IMG/VR virus record: IMGVR_UViG_3300049856_000216
Coordinates: 1-27,154 of that record
Strand: one strand, 5' to 3'
DNA length: 27,154 nt
Source of the DNA: a virus
Both the position numbers and the translations under genes were made by a program. Below, one piece after another: positions 10,936 through 19,573 of the stretch (the first letter of the stretch is position 1; each line of letters opens with the position of its first letter). A model generated the notes under the pieces. The model made no database searches. It saw only the letters and a program-made list of their open reading frames with translations, and was not told where the DNA came from.

Positions 10936-12482
10936 AACTTGAGTCGCTGTTGACGCACGACGATGGTTTCCGCCTAACCACGGCTACGGCGCTGCAGCGC
11001 GCGATATGCCGAGCAGAGACTGGCGAACCGCTGGACGAGCTAGCGGATCGGCCTGAGGTAGTCGAGGCCTTTGGCGGGCGCCAAGCATTAGGGCTGCTGC
11101 AACAGATGGGCGGGTCGCCGCCGGCACTAGTATGCCTGCTCGCTGCTATTCGCTCGGCAAAATCGCTCAAAGTTGCATGCAAGGCATTCCGCGCCACTCA
11201 GACCTGCGACCTATCTCGCTTGCGAGACGGGGAGAAGGCTCGTTACAGCATTGTCAGTCTCGACATTGACAAGGCGCGTGCAACATTCGAACACCTTGTT
11301 GGCTCGGTCAAAGCGTCGCCGTTGCTGAGCAAGACGATACTCAGCGAGAGAGCGGAGTCCATCGACTTGATGCACCCGAGCGGTCACGCCGTCGAGGTCA
11401 AGGTCGTGGCCGGCAAAAAAGCGGGCGGCTCGCTCGTGTCGCGTTGGTCAATCGGCGTGGCGTTCGACGAAGCGCCGCGCATGCAGGGCCAGACTGACGG
11501 AGTCGTCAATCTGCCTGACGCGCTGAGCGCCATCAGGGGCCGCATGCTGCCGGGCGCGCAGATTGATCTGCTCGGCTCGCCATGGGCGCCGCGCGGACCC
11601 ATCTACGATCTCTATATTGACCGCTTTGGTAGGCCCGGGACGGACGCGCTTTTCATGGTAGCGAAGGGGCCCGACATGAACCCGTTTCATTTTACGCCGG
11701 AGCTTTGCGCCCAACTCCAGAGAGACGACCCGCGCGCATATCGGACCGATGTGCTGGCCTTGTTCGCCGACCCCGAGGACTCGTTGCTCTCGAGCATTGA
11801 CGTCGAGGCCTGCTGCCGCAAATCTCCAGAACACCTGGAGCCGAACGACCAAGAGCACGTAGCGGCAATTGACCCGGCTAACCGGCGCAACGCTTGGACG
11901 CTCACGATAGGCCGGCCGAGCCCTAGCGGCACGCCCGAGATTGCCTACTCGCGCCAATGGCTCGGGAGCAAAAGCGCGCCGCTCAAAAGCTCCAGAGTGT
12001 TTGCTGAGATTAGGCCAATCCTGGAGCTATACAAAATCGAGGGCAACTCCCTGTGGACCGACCAGGCAAGTTTTGACGACAAGTACGAGCTTGCCCAGCA
12101 GCAAGGCATTGCGCTCATGGCCGACCCATTCACGGACGCTGAGTGGAAGGCGCACGCTACCGCACTGGAGAAAGTAATCAGCGAGCACAGTATCGAGCTG
12201 CCGCCAAATGCCGCGATGCGCGCTGATATTCTGGGCATCCAGAAGCGGCTGACCGCACGAAGCTGGCACATTATCCTTCCCAACACAGGCGACGGAAGAC
12301 ACGGTGATTATGTGCCGAGCCTAGTGCTGGCCCTCAAGCACCTGCCGTCGCCGCGCAATGCCCTGGACCTGTCCGCCATGACCATGGACGACGACGAGCG
12401 GCGCATTTGTGACCTTGTGAATTCGAGCCGTAGCAACCCAATTCGAGCGGCCGCCCAACGGCTACATGGAGTGTTTCAATGA
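10932..12482 (+). CDS. terL: Terminase large subunit
   Basis: 516 residues from the GTG at 10932. It is the packaging motor ATPase plus headful or cos nuclease. The ATPase half has a Walker A-like AIRSAKSL at 72-79, a Walker B IGVAFDEAP with Asp179-Glu180, and a coupling-motif-like LLGSPWAPRGPIYDLY. The nuclease half (RNase H-like) shows AAIDPANR (Asp314), WTDQASFDD (Asp377) and GDYVPSLVLAL (Asp459). The Walker A differs from the usual G-x-x-GKS in having Ala where Gly is expected at both places, though Lys77 and Ser78 are kept. The length is typical. It lies directly before the portal-proximal genes and is coupled to them. Confidence 0.85.
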   Translation: MKLESLLTHDDGFRLTTATALQRAICRAETGEPLDELADRPEVVEAFGGRQALGLLQQMGGSPPALVCLLAAIRSAKSLKVACKAFRATQTCDLSRLRDGEKARYSIVSLDIDKARATFEHLVGSVKASPLLSKTILSERAESIDLMHPSGHAVEVKVVAGKKAGGSLVSRWSIGVAFDEAPRMQGQTDGVVNLPDALSAIRGRMLPGAQIDLLGSPWAPRGPIYDLYIDRFGRPGTDALFMVAKGPDMNPFHFTPELCAQLQRDDPRAYRTDVLALFADPEDSLLSSIDVEACCRKSPEHLEPNDQEHVAAIDPANRRNAWTLTIGRPSPSGTPEIAYSRQWLGSKSAPLKSSRVFAEIRPILELYKIEGNSLWTDQASFDDKYELAQQQGIALMADPFTDAEWKAHATALEKVISEHSIELPPNAAMRADILGIQKRLTARSWHIILPNTGDGRHGDYVPSLVLALKHLPSPRNALDLSAMTMDDDERRICDLVNSSRSNPIRAAAQRLHGVFQ

Positions 12483-12748
12483 ACCTAGCCCTGCTCGTTT
12501 ACGAACTGCGTGCGGCTGGCGTGAAGAGTCTGGCGCTGGAGCTTCTAGATGAGCCCAGTTCGCCTCCCATAGCTGATGAGGGCCGTCCAACTCTGGCGCC
12601 AGACAATTCAGAGCCCGACGTTCCGCCAAAGCAGCCCGATCAATGCATCATTCCCGGATGCACTGCTGAGAGGCGCGGCATTTTTGGCGGGATTGGTGGT
12701 CAATATTGCCGTGAGCATGCGCTTCAACGCGCCGGAGTCAGAACATGA
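12479..12748 (+). CDS. Small protein with C4/C3H-type zinc motif
   Basis: 89 residues, with GGAG 7 nt before the ATG at 12479. After an N-terminal helix (ALLVYELRAAGVKSLALELL) and a Pro/Asp-rich linker comes C56-x4-C61-x15-C77-x2-H80, a likely single zinc site. It lies between terL and portal and is coupled to both by ATGA. It may be a packaging accessory; no family is recognised. Confidence 0.55.
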   Translation: MNLALLVYELRAAGVKSLALELLDEPSSPPIADEGRPTLAPDNSEPDVPPKQPDQCIIPGCTAERRGIFGGIGGQYCREHALQRAGVRT

Positions 12749-14688
12749 GCGCACAGCCGCTGTGGTACCAAAACGAAAACGAAGAAGAATCTGCGTCGGC
12801 AATGGTCAACGCCGCGCGGGCGCTCTGGTCAGACCAGGGGGACCAGAGGCGACGCGATGCTGATGATGCGATGACGCTTTGGTCTGGCACGACGGCGCAC
12901 GGTTTCAGCGGCTCTAACGCAATGAGCATTCTCGGGCTAGTCGAGGGAACGGCTGGATACAACGTGGTCCAGAGCGTCACCGACACAAAGGTCAACACAA
13001 CGCTTCGCAACGAGATCCGCCCGCTGCTGATGTGCAACGGCGGGGACTCCGAGCTACGGGACAAGGCGGAGGCTATGCAGGACGCTGCCGACGGGCAGAG
13101 TTACGAGCTAGGGCTCGACGACGAACTCGAGGAAGTCGCCTGCTGGAATGGGTACATTTTCGGTAATGGTGGCGTCGAATTTTGGGCCGACACGGCCAGC
13201 TCTCGAATCATGGCCAGCCCGGTCTTCCACTGGCAGTATTTTGTCAGCCGGCAAGAGTCACGGTATACGACGCGGCCCTCCCAGCTGTTTGCGCGTCACG
13301 TCATGCCTCGGGACGTGCTGCTTTCGTTCATGGCAGACCAGTCGTCTGAAGCACGCAAGGCGATTGAAGATGCCCCGTCTGCGAGCTGGAATGATGCGCG
13401 TGACTTTGTCAGCAACGAGCCCGGCACTGTCGTCGACCTAGTCGTGATCTGGAAAGCGTGGCACCTGCCAAGTAAGCGCGTGGACCTCAGCGACCCGCGC
13501 GCGTTTGGCAAGGGCGAGTCAGGGCGCAGCGTTCGGGCGAACCATGACGGGCTGCATATGGTCTGCATTGAGGGCGCCAACACCAGGACGTCACTGCTGA
13601 CGCGGCCATGGCCGCATGCCTATTTCCCGATCGCATGGTTCAAACCGAACCGTAACCCGGGCTCCTACTGGGGGCGTGGTGAGCCTGAGATTCTGGCGCG
13701 AAGCCAAGTCGAAATGAACCAGTGGTCTGAGCGCGAGTATAACGTGCTCGACCGGTACGCTAACCCATCAGTGATTCTGCCAAAAGGGGCAAAGCTAAAC
13801 CCTGGCCAGATCAACAATAGCGGCTTCAACATCTATCAAATCGAGGGTGGAAGCGGCAATGCGCCATTTGTCTGGACGCCCAACGCGGTGCCGGCAGACC
13901 TAATCAATCGGCGCGGGCGGCTCGCGGCAGAGGTCAAGGACCAGCGCGGCATGAGTGACATGTCGATGGCTGCACGAAAGCCCGCGGGAGTGGACCACAA
14001 GCCCGGCATGGCTTACCTGGCCAACACCGAGACCATTCGCCATACAGCAGAGTTTCGCGCATGGCGTCGATTCAAGCTCGACAGCTACCGGAATATTATT
14101 CGCTGCTTCAAGGAGCTGAGCGAGCACGACCCTAATTTCGAGGTTGTGTACGAGAAAGACAAGCAGCTCGTCACGGCCAAGATGACGAGCATCGACATCG
14201 ACGCGAGCAAGTACCGGCTCAAGGCTAAGCCGACCAACCTATTCAGCCAGGACCCGGCGCAGCAAGCTGACCAGATCGCCGATTTCGTAGACAGACAACT
14301 CCTGCCCCCGGATGCGTTGTTTGACGCGGTGCAATCGCCCGACCTGCAGTCACTGACTAGCGACCGAAAAACGCTGGAACGCAATGCCGTCAAGCGGGTC
14401 AAGCTCATTGCCAAAGGCCCGTACACTTATGACCTAATGCCGCAGCCGTATCACGATCTAGCGATCATGAAGACGGAAGCCGTCAAGATGGCCAATAGCA
14501 TTGAGTTGAACGATGAGAGCGACGAAAAGCTTGACCGTGTCGTCACGTTCCTAGCGGACATTGATAAATTGCTGGGCATAGGCGCGCCTCCACCAGAGCC
14601 GGAAGCGGCTCCTGCTCCCGCCGGCCCGGCGCCAGGCCCAGCCGTAACCATGCCGCCCGCTCCAATGCCGGCGAATCAGCCCCAGTGA
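12745..14688 (+). CDS. Portal protein
   Basis: 647 residues, within the range of short-tailed phage portals. Features include an N-terminal helical region, IFGNGGVEFW, a central FKPNRNPGSYWGRGEPEILA followed by QVEMNQWSEREYNVLD and NPSVILPKGAKLNPGQI (the clip and wing pattern of portals), and a long helix before residue 600. The last 45 residues are Pro/Ala-rich (APPPEPEAAPAPAGPAPGP). It forms the dodecameric DNA channel at one capsid vertex, to which the terminase docks. The gene follows terL and precedes scaffold and capsid, the canonical order. Confidence 0.85.
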   Translation: MSAQPLWYQNENEEESASAMVNAARALWSDQGDQRRRDADDAMTLWSGTTAHGFSGSNAMSILGLVEGTAGYNVVQSVTDTKVNTTLRNEIRPLLMCNGGDSELRDKAEAMQDAADGQSYELGLDDELEEVACWNGYIFGNGGVEFWADTASSRIMASPVFHWQYFVSRQESRYTTRPSQLFARHVMPRDVLLSFMADQSSEARKAIEDAPSASWNDARDFVSNEPGTVVDLVVIWKAWHLPSKRVDLSDPRAFGKGESGRSVRANHDGLHMVCIEGANTRTSLLTRPWPHAYFPIAWFKPNRNPGSYWGRGEPEILARSQVEMNQWSEREYNVLDRYANPSVILPKGAKLNPGQINNSGFNIYQIEGGSGNAPFVWTPNAVPADLINRRGRLAAEVKDQRGMSDMSMAARKPAGVDHKPGMAYLANTETIRHTAEFRAWRRFKLDSYRNIIRCFKELSEHDPNFEVVYEKDKQLVTAKMTSIDIDASKYRLKAKPTNLFSQDPAQQADQIADFVDRQLLPPDALFDAVQSPDLQSLTSDRKTLERNAVKRVKLIAKGPYTYDLMPQPYHDLAIMKTEAVKMANSIELNDESDEKLDRVVTFLADIDKLLGIGAPPPEPEAAPAPAGPAPGPAVTMPPAPMPANQPQ

Positions 14689-14695
14689 GGACATC

Positions 14696-15745
14696 ATGAG
14701 CGAACTAGAAACACAGTCGCAGGCACCAGCCGCAGCGCCCGCCCCGGTAATCAACGAGGCGGCCGCGCTCGCCATTCTGAACAACGAGCGCCCGGCGCCG
14801 GAGCCTGCCAGGACTGAGCCAGTCGCAGGTGCTGAGGCCAGCGTTGACCCGCTTGACCCGGAACTTTACACGGACGAAAAGTTATCGACGCCAGCGGCGC
14901 TTGTGGAGGCAGCCAAGCGCATCCGTGATGAGATCGCCAAGGCGAACGACCTCAAGCGTAAGGTCAACCGGGCACATGGGGCGGCGGAGGTCCGGGAGCG
15001 CAAGGTTAAGGCCCGAGAAGAGCACGTCGGGCAGCGTGAGACTCGGTCGTCGGCTATCGATCGAATGCAGGCGCAGGCTATCGAGGATTTCGAGAGCGGC
15101 GACACCACTCGTTTCCTGACCGCCGTCGGCAAACTTAGCAAGACGGGCGACCCTGTGGGCTTTTGGCGCAATGCCGCGATCGCTTTGGCCAAGGGCGAGG
15201 CCTTCAAACCCGAGGAAAAGGCGGCAATCGCCGCAGATCCAGAGCTAAAGCGCCGCATTGACGGGTTAGAAAACGCACTGGCAGAGCGCCAAGCGCGCGA
15301 GGAAGATGCACAGATCGAGACGCTCAAGGACCGGCACTATGAGGCTGCGAAGGGCGCGACAGAGACGCACCCGCACCTAGCAGCGTTCTGCGCGGAGCAT
15401 CCCGAGCGGGCTAGGGAGGGAATTGCGTCCGTAATGCTCGAGGAATTGCAGAAACGTGGAAAACCTATTGACATTTCGGAAGCCGCAAGGATAATTGAGG
15501 AGAGCCTTAGCGCTCGCTACGAGTTGTCCCCGCGTGCCGACGGTCAAACGAACGGCAAAAAAGGGACTACCGGCCCCGTGCCGGATGCTGGACGGGAAAC
15601 CAGCAAGGAACCTCCGAAACCCGCGATGCAAACAGTGCCCGCAGCTCTATCGGCTGCCCCGGCCTCCGCGCAACGCGCCGAGACCGTGGCGGAGGAAAGG
15701 GCCCGGCAAATTCGCGAGCTTGAGGCCTTGGGCATTTACGGCTGA
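14696..15745 (+). CDS. Capsid scaffolding protein
   Basis: 349 residues, GAGGACATC before the ATG at 14696. The N-terminus is Ala/Pro-rich. Residues 70-130 are a charged coiled coil (AAKRIRDEIAKANDLKRKV, AEVRERKVKAREEHV), there is another helix at 195-225, and a disordered stretch precedes the C-terminal ERARQIRELEALGIYG, like the capsid-binding tail of scaffolds. No protease catalytic motif is visible. Its place between portal and major capsid gene supports the call. Translation of this stretch is separated by 50 nt from the capsid gene. Confidence 0.7.
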   Translation: MSELETQSQAPAAAPAPVINEAAALAILNNERPAPEPARTEPVAGAEASVDPLDPELYTDEKLSTPAALVEAAKRIRDEIAKANDLKRKVNRAHGAAEVRERKVKAREEHVGQRETRSSAIDRMQAQAIEDFESGDTTRFLTAVGKLSKTGDPVGFWRNAAIALAKGEAFKPEEKAAIAADPELKRRIDGLENALAERQAREEDAQIETLKDRHYEAAKGATETHPHLAAFCAEHPERAREGIASVMLEELQKRGKPIDISEAARIIEESLSARYELSPRADGQTNGKKGTTGPVPDAGRETSKEPPKPAMQTVPAALSAAPASAQRAETVAEERARQIRELEALGIYG

Positions 15746-15759
15746 ATAACCAGTCCGGT

Positions 15760-15788
15760 ACCTCCCCAGCGGCCCGAGCCCTGGAGGT
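15760..15788 (+). promoter_or_regulatory. Possible hairpin covering the capsid gene ribosome site
   Basis: ACCTCC (15760-15765) can pair with GGAGGT (15783-15788), the Shine-Dalgarno sequence 7 nt before the ATG at 15796. CCAG/CTGG adds pairs if two bases bulge. Confidence 0.4.
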
Positions 15789-15795
15789 TTCCCAA

Positions 15796-17055
15796 ATGGC
15801 CGCAGAACAAGTCGCAGGCAGCAACCTGCTCAAGGTCCTCTACCCCGAGAGCGTATCCACTCCCCTTTACAAAGAGTCGAAAGTCTTCGGCTTGATGAAA
15901 AAGGACACCAAGTTCGCGACGGACGGCACGAAATACGTCGTCGTGAGTATCGCCCCTGGTGCGGGCGGTTCCGCCAATATTCAGACGGCAATCGCTAACC
16001 AGAGCGCGACCCAACAGGTCCGTTTCTCGCTCGGGCGTCGCAAGCTCTATGAGGTCGGCAGCATCGACGGAGAAGCGCTGGCAGTCGCCAAAAATGGCGG
16101 CGGGGACAACTCCAAGGGCGCCATCCTCGATATTGCCAAAAATGCCATCAAGCGCAGCATGGACGCGTTTGCTCGTACTCTTGCCCGCGCTGCGTGGAAC
16201 TCGGGCGGCGGCGGTCGCGGCACGATTTCGGCGGGCTCCAACGTAGCGACGGCAACCATCACCCTCAGCAACCGTGCTGACGTGGCCGGCTTCTTCAAGG
16301 GCATGGTTCTGCAGTCGGCGCCGAACGACGGCTACACGACGGTGACGAGCCCAAACACGGGCACGGCGACCATCACCAGTATCTCGCGCAAGACTTCCAC
16401 CAACACCGCGACGCTGACCTTCTCCGCGGCTCTGAATACGTTGATCGGCGGCGTTTCTGCCGGCGACACGTTATTCCGTGCCGGCGACTACGGCATTTAC
16501 CCGAACGGCATCCCTGGGTGGGCTCCTGTTGCAGATCCTGGCGGCGGTGACTTGTTCTTGGGAATCAACCGTTCGACGGCTGGCGATCTGAACTACCTGT
16601 CAGGCTGGCGCGTGCTGGGCGGCGGGCAACCAAAGCAGCATACGCTGATCGACATGGCCGCGGAAGCCAAGCAGAACAGCATCAACGTCAAAAGCGTGCT
16701 GATGAACCCGCTCGATATGCGCGACGCATTCAAGGAGCAGAGCACGTACAAGACGATCCCCGTCGGCACCGACAACCCACAGATCGGCTACAAGGGGCTT
16801 GAGTTGATGGGTTCCGTTGGGTCAATGACTGTGATGGATGAACTGGACTGCCCGCAAAACTTTGCGTGGCTTATCAACCCTGCGGACGACTGGACCTGCC
16901 GAAGCGCTGGTGACTGCCCGATGCTGTTTGACTTTGATGGAATCAAGTCGTTCTTGCGAAACCCAAGCGGCGACGACTACCAGTACCGCCTTGGCACCTA
17001 CATGAATTTTGAAAACGCCAACCCGGCCAACGCCGTCGTCGGGCAGTTCGCCTGA
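15796..17055 (+). CDS. Major capsid protein, HK97-like fold with inserted domain
   Basis: 419 residues from the ATG at 15796. The beginning (NLLKVLYPESVSTPLYKES) and middle (QVRFSLGRRKLYEVGSIDGE, then the helix SKGAILDIAKNAIKRSMDAF) fit the N-arm, E-loop and spine helix of HK97-type capsids. Residues about 140-240 are Thr/Ser/Gly-rich beta sequence, probably an insertion domain exposed on the capsid. The end (DDWTCRSAGDCPMLFDFDGI, YQYRLGTYMNFE) resembles the closing P-domain strands. It is the main shell protein, following scaffold as usual. No RNA slippage site or maturation protease is apparent. Confidence 0.78.
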   Translation: MAAEQVAGSNLLKVLYPESVSTPLYKESKVFGLMKKDTKFATDGTKYVVVSIAPGAGGSANIQTAIANQSATQQVRFSLGRRKLYEVGSIDGEALAVAKNGGGDNSKGAILDIAKNAIKRSMDAFARTLARAAWNSGGGGRGTISAGSNVATATITLSNRADVAGFFKGMVLQSAPNDGYTTVTSPNTGTATITSISRKTSTNTATLTFSAALNTLIGGVSAGDTLFRAGDYGIYPNGIPGWAPVADPGGGDLFLGINRSTAGDLNYLSGWRVLGGGQPKQHTLIDMAAEAKQNSINVKSVLMNPLDMRDAFKEQSTYKTIPVGTDNPQIGYKGLELMGSVGSMTVMDELDCPQNFAWLINPADDWTCRSAGDCPMLFDFDGIKSFLRNPSGDDYQYRLGTYMNFENANPANAVVGQFA

Positions 17056-17071
17056 TTAGGAGGATGACAAC

Positions 17072-17572
17072 ATGCCCGTCGATACCACACTAGGACTCGC
17101 AAAAAAGGGCCTTTCGGGGCTCATTACACAGCAAGGCGCGTTGCCCGTCATGGACGAAGCGCTGGCTGTATACATCCAGTTCGACAAAACCGCAGCGGAC
17201 GGCGCCGCAGCCACAACCACCACCGACACGTTTGTCTGGATCAACCCATACAACGTGCCAGTTTACCTGGTCAGCGCCATCGGCGCCGGACTGGGCGCTG
17301 GCATCACGGCGGACGCGACGAACAACGCTACGATCACCTTCCGCACCATCAACATGACGGGCGGCGCATCAGCGGCGGCGCTCACTATTGTCACGGATTT
17401 AGCGGGTGGATCGTGGACATCGAACCAGTCAAAGGCCATCACCAACTTGACCAAGGCTAACGCTGCGGTTCCGGTCGGCGGAGGCATCACGTTCAGCATC
17501 GCAAAGGGCGGCACCGGAGTCGTGGTTCCAATCAGCAAGTTTACGGTCAAGGCCTTCAAGGCGGAGAGCTGA
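17072..17572 (+). CDS. Probable head decoration or minor capsid protein
   Basis: 166 residues, GGAGGATGACAAC before the ATG at 17072. It is Ala/Gly/Thr-rich with alternating beta strands (TFVWINPYNVPVYLVSAIG, NATITFRTINMTGG) and a conserved-looking IPISKFTVKAF-like end. Location directly after the major capsid gene, size and beta content suggest a capsid-decorating protein. No catalytic motif is visible. Confidence 0.45.
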   Translation: MPVDTTLGLAKKGLSGLITQQGALPVMDEALAVYIQFDKTAADGAAATTTTDTFVWINPYNVPVYLVSAIGAGLGAGITADATNNATITFRTINMTGGASAAALTIVTDLAGGSWTSNQSKAITNLTKANAAVPVGGGITFSIAKGGTGVVVPISKFTVKAFKAES

Positions 17573-17573
17573 C

Positions 17574-17975
17574 ATGGACCGCGGTCTCTATCCTGACCGA
17601 GCGAATGTCCCCGAGGGGAAGGATATTCACTTTCGCTTTGCGGTGGATGCCGGCAACGCGCCGACGCTCGCCGCGAGCCCGCTAAACGTCTACGTCACGA
17701 GCGTCTCGCGCGTGTCGCAGGGGTTGTATCGGATCACACTGACAGACACGTTCAAGTTTCACGTGCGGACACTCGTTGCGCTGAACGTAACTGGTGCGGG
17801 CGTGGCACGATGGGCGCAGCCGGGCCCGGTCGTAATTGGCACCGGAGTCGGGGCCACCACTACTATCGACATTCTGATTGTGGACAATGCGGCGGCCGTG
17901 CAAAACCCGCCCGCCGCAGCGGCTGACAATTATGTCGGCGGGACCGTGACCTTCTGCGACATTGCGGCCATTTGA
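17574..17975 (+). CDS. Hypothetical head or neck protein
   Basis: 133 residues starting 1 nt after the preceding stop. It is beta-rich: GLYRITLTDTFKFHVRTLVA, a second half GVGATTTIDILIVDNAAA, and an end DNYVGGTVTFCDIAAI. Similar small proteins with a YRVTLTD strand and a late N-RV-V-F motif occur after major capsid genes in short-tailed phages; function unknown. It overlaps the next ATG (TGATG). Confidence 0.5.
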   Translation: MDRGLYPDRANVPEGKDIHFRFAVDAGNAPTLAASPLNVYVTSVSRVSQGLYRITLTDTFKFHVRTLVALNVTGAGVARWAQPGPVVIGTGVGATTTIDILIVDNAAAVQNPPAAAADNYVGGTVTFCDIAAI

Positions 17976-18232
17976 TGGCAAAGCCAGAAAACAAGGCGGC
18001 GCTCCTGCTCGCAATCGGCGGAAAGCTGAAGGGCAAGGGCGCCATGATGAGTGAGCCAGACGACGACGAGACGGGCGGAGAATCCGACAAGGACGGCGAC
18101 GAGCCATCCGTGGAGGACGCCAAGCGTTCAGCTGCCGAGGACGCACTAGCGGCGTTTAAGTCGGGCGACGCGGACGCGCTTAGCTCCGCCCTGAGCGACT
18201 TCGTTGCGGCATGCAATAGTGAGGATTACTGA
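17975..18232 (+). CDS. Small acidic hypothetical protein
   Basis: 85 residues from the ATG at 17975 (TGATG). A TTG at 17972 is in frame. A helix (NKAALLLAIGGKLKGKGAM) is followed by a disordered acidic run (PDDDETGGESDKDGDEP) and a second Ala-rich helix. Small acidic proteins of this pattern are often found near capsid genes. Role unknown. Confidence 0.5.
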   Translation: MAKPENKAALLLAIGGKLKGKGAMMSEPDDDETGGESDKDGDEPSVEDAKRSAAEDALAAFKSGDADALSSALSDFVAACNSEDY

Positions 18233-18249
18233 GCGGAAGGCAGTAGCGT

Positions 18250-19074
18250 ATGGGCAGCGTCAATCGAGCATACTTGCGGAATTTGGCGCGCCTTTACGCG
18301 GATGGCCGCCCCGGCGGTTCCGGGGCGTTTATCCCAGACAGCGACGCCAGCACGAACGCCGTGAGCTTTGACACGCTCGTAAACGGCGCGATCGCTGAAT
18401 GGTACGACCTGCTGGTGTCGATGCGCGGGCATGAGTACTACGCCTCGGACGCCACGCTGGCGATCGTGGCGGGAACCTCTCAGTACGCGCTGCCGTCGGA
18501 CTTTTACCAATTGCTATCTATCAGACTGGAATGGTCGGCGGGTCAGTTCGAGGAACTCGAGCCGATGGGTGTGCGCGAACGCACCTACATTGAGAACGCT
18601 GGCGCCGCGGGCGTTACATTTCGGCGCTGCTACCGACTACGCGGCACGCAGGCCGCGACCGCGCGAATCGTGGAAATCCTGCCTACTCCGGGCAGTTCCG
18701 TTACGGGACGGATCCGGTATGTGCCGACGTGCGCGCTCCTGACCGATGACACGACCACGATCGACGATGTGAATAACTGGTCGAAACTGATCGCGCTCAC
18801 AGCTGCTATTGAGTACCGCACCATTGCGGAAAAGCCGATCGGTAACCTGCAGCGTATTCATGACGAATGCGTTGCTAGGATCCACGCGCTGGCAGACCAG
18901 CGCAACGCCAACTTTGCCGAGCAGATACAACAGGTGTATCCAGAGCGGCGCCGCGAATGGTGGCAAGGCGGCTCTGCCGCTGGTAGCTCGGCGTCGTCTA
19001 GTGGTAGCGGCGGTGGTAGCAGCAGCTCCTCGGGCGGGATATTCGATGGGTCGTTTGATGGGAGCTTCAACTGA
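18250..19074 (+). CDS. Head-tail connector (adaptor) protein
   Basis: 274 residues. Residues 40-190 match phage adaptor proteins: AIAEWYDLLVSMRGHEYYAS, TSQYALPSDFYQLLSIRLEW, YRLRG, ARIVEILPTP, RIRYVPTCALL, and then a long helix EYRTIAEKPIGNLQRI. The protein would sit below the portal and join it to the tail. The C-terminal 45 residues are unusual: a Ser/Gly tract with almost no other residues, ending GIFDGSFDGSFN. That tail may be a flexible linker or a recent low-complexity addition. The gene overlaps the next by TGATG. Confidence 0.75.
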   Translation: MGSVNRAYLRNLARLYADGRPGGSGAFIPDSDASTNAVSFDTLVNGAIAEWYDLLVSMRGHEYYASDATLAIVAGTSQYALPSDFYQLLSIRLEWSAGQFEELEPMGVRERTYIENAGAAGVTFRRCYRLRGTQAATARIVEILPTPGSSVTGRIRYVPTCALLTDDTTTIDDVNNWSKLIALTAAIEYRTIAEKPIGNLQRIHDECVARIHALADQRNANFAEQIQQVYPERRREWWQGGSAAGSSASSSGSGGGSSSSSGGIFDGSFDGSFN

Positions 19075-19571
19075 TGCCGGTAATCACGCGGGCGCAAGCG
19101 CAGGCTGAGGCGCTCACGATCAAAAACGAGACGGTTACCAACGCCAATACTGCCACGCGTGTGGGCGGGATGCTGGACGACCTAGCAGACTCGTTGCCGT
19201 TCCTGGGGACTACGTTTCTCCGGGAGTATGCCCAGGACAACACCGGTACAACCAACAGCACAAGCATTACGACCATCGGGACATTTTCAATGTCCGCGCT
19301 TACTAACGTGGCGGGCATAGCGAAGGCCTGGGTGCATGTCCAGGACGCTTCGAACGCTCTAGCGGTGCAGCAGATAGGCGTGGGCTTCAGCGTGCTGGGC
19401 GGAGTCCTGCAGTCGGGCGGGGCGGGAACTGTGCTCGCGGGCAGCGTCGCGCAAGGTACAGCGACATTTGCCTACTCTGGCAACAACCTACTCGTGCGCA
19501 TGACGAGTTCTGACGGCGTTGTAAAGGCCTACAAGGTCATGCTCGAGACAACCTATGCACTAAAGGCCTGA
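19074..19571 (+). CDS. Tail appendage-type protein with shared N-terminal module
   Basis: 165 residues. The first 40 (TRAQAQAEALTIKNE, NANTATRVGGMLDDLADS) align without gaps with the start of the next gene. This helical stretch is likely an attachment module for the tail. The rest (SITTIGTFSMSALTNVAGI, LLVRMTSSDGVVKAYKV) is beta-rich and unlike its neighbour. Probably a small fibre or tail-tip protein. Confidence 0.55.
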   Translation: MPVITRAQAQAEALTIKNETVTNANTATRVGGMLDDLADSLPFLGTTFLREYAQDNTGTTNSTSITTIGTFSMSALTNVAGIAKAWVHVQDASNALAVQQIGVGFSVLGGVLQSGGAGTVLAGSVAQGTATFAYSGNNLLVRMTSSDGVVKAYKVMLETTYALKA

Positions 19572-19573
19572 CC

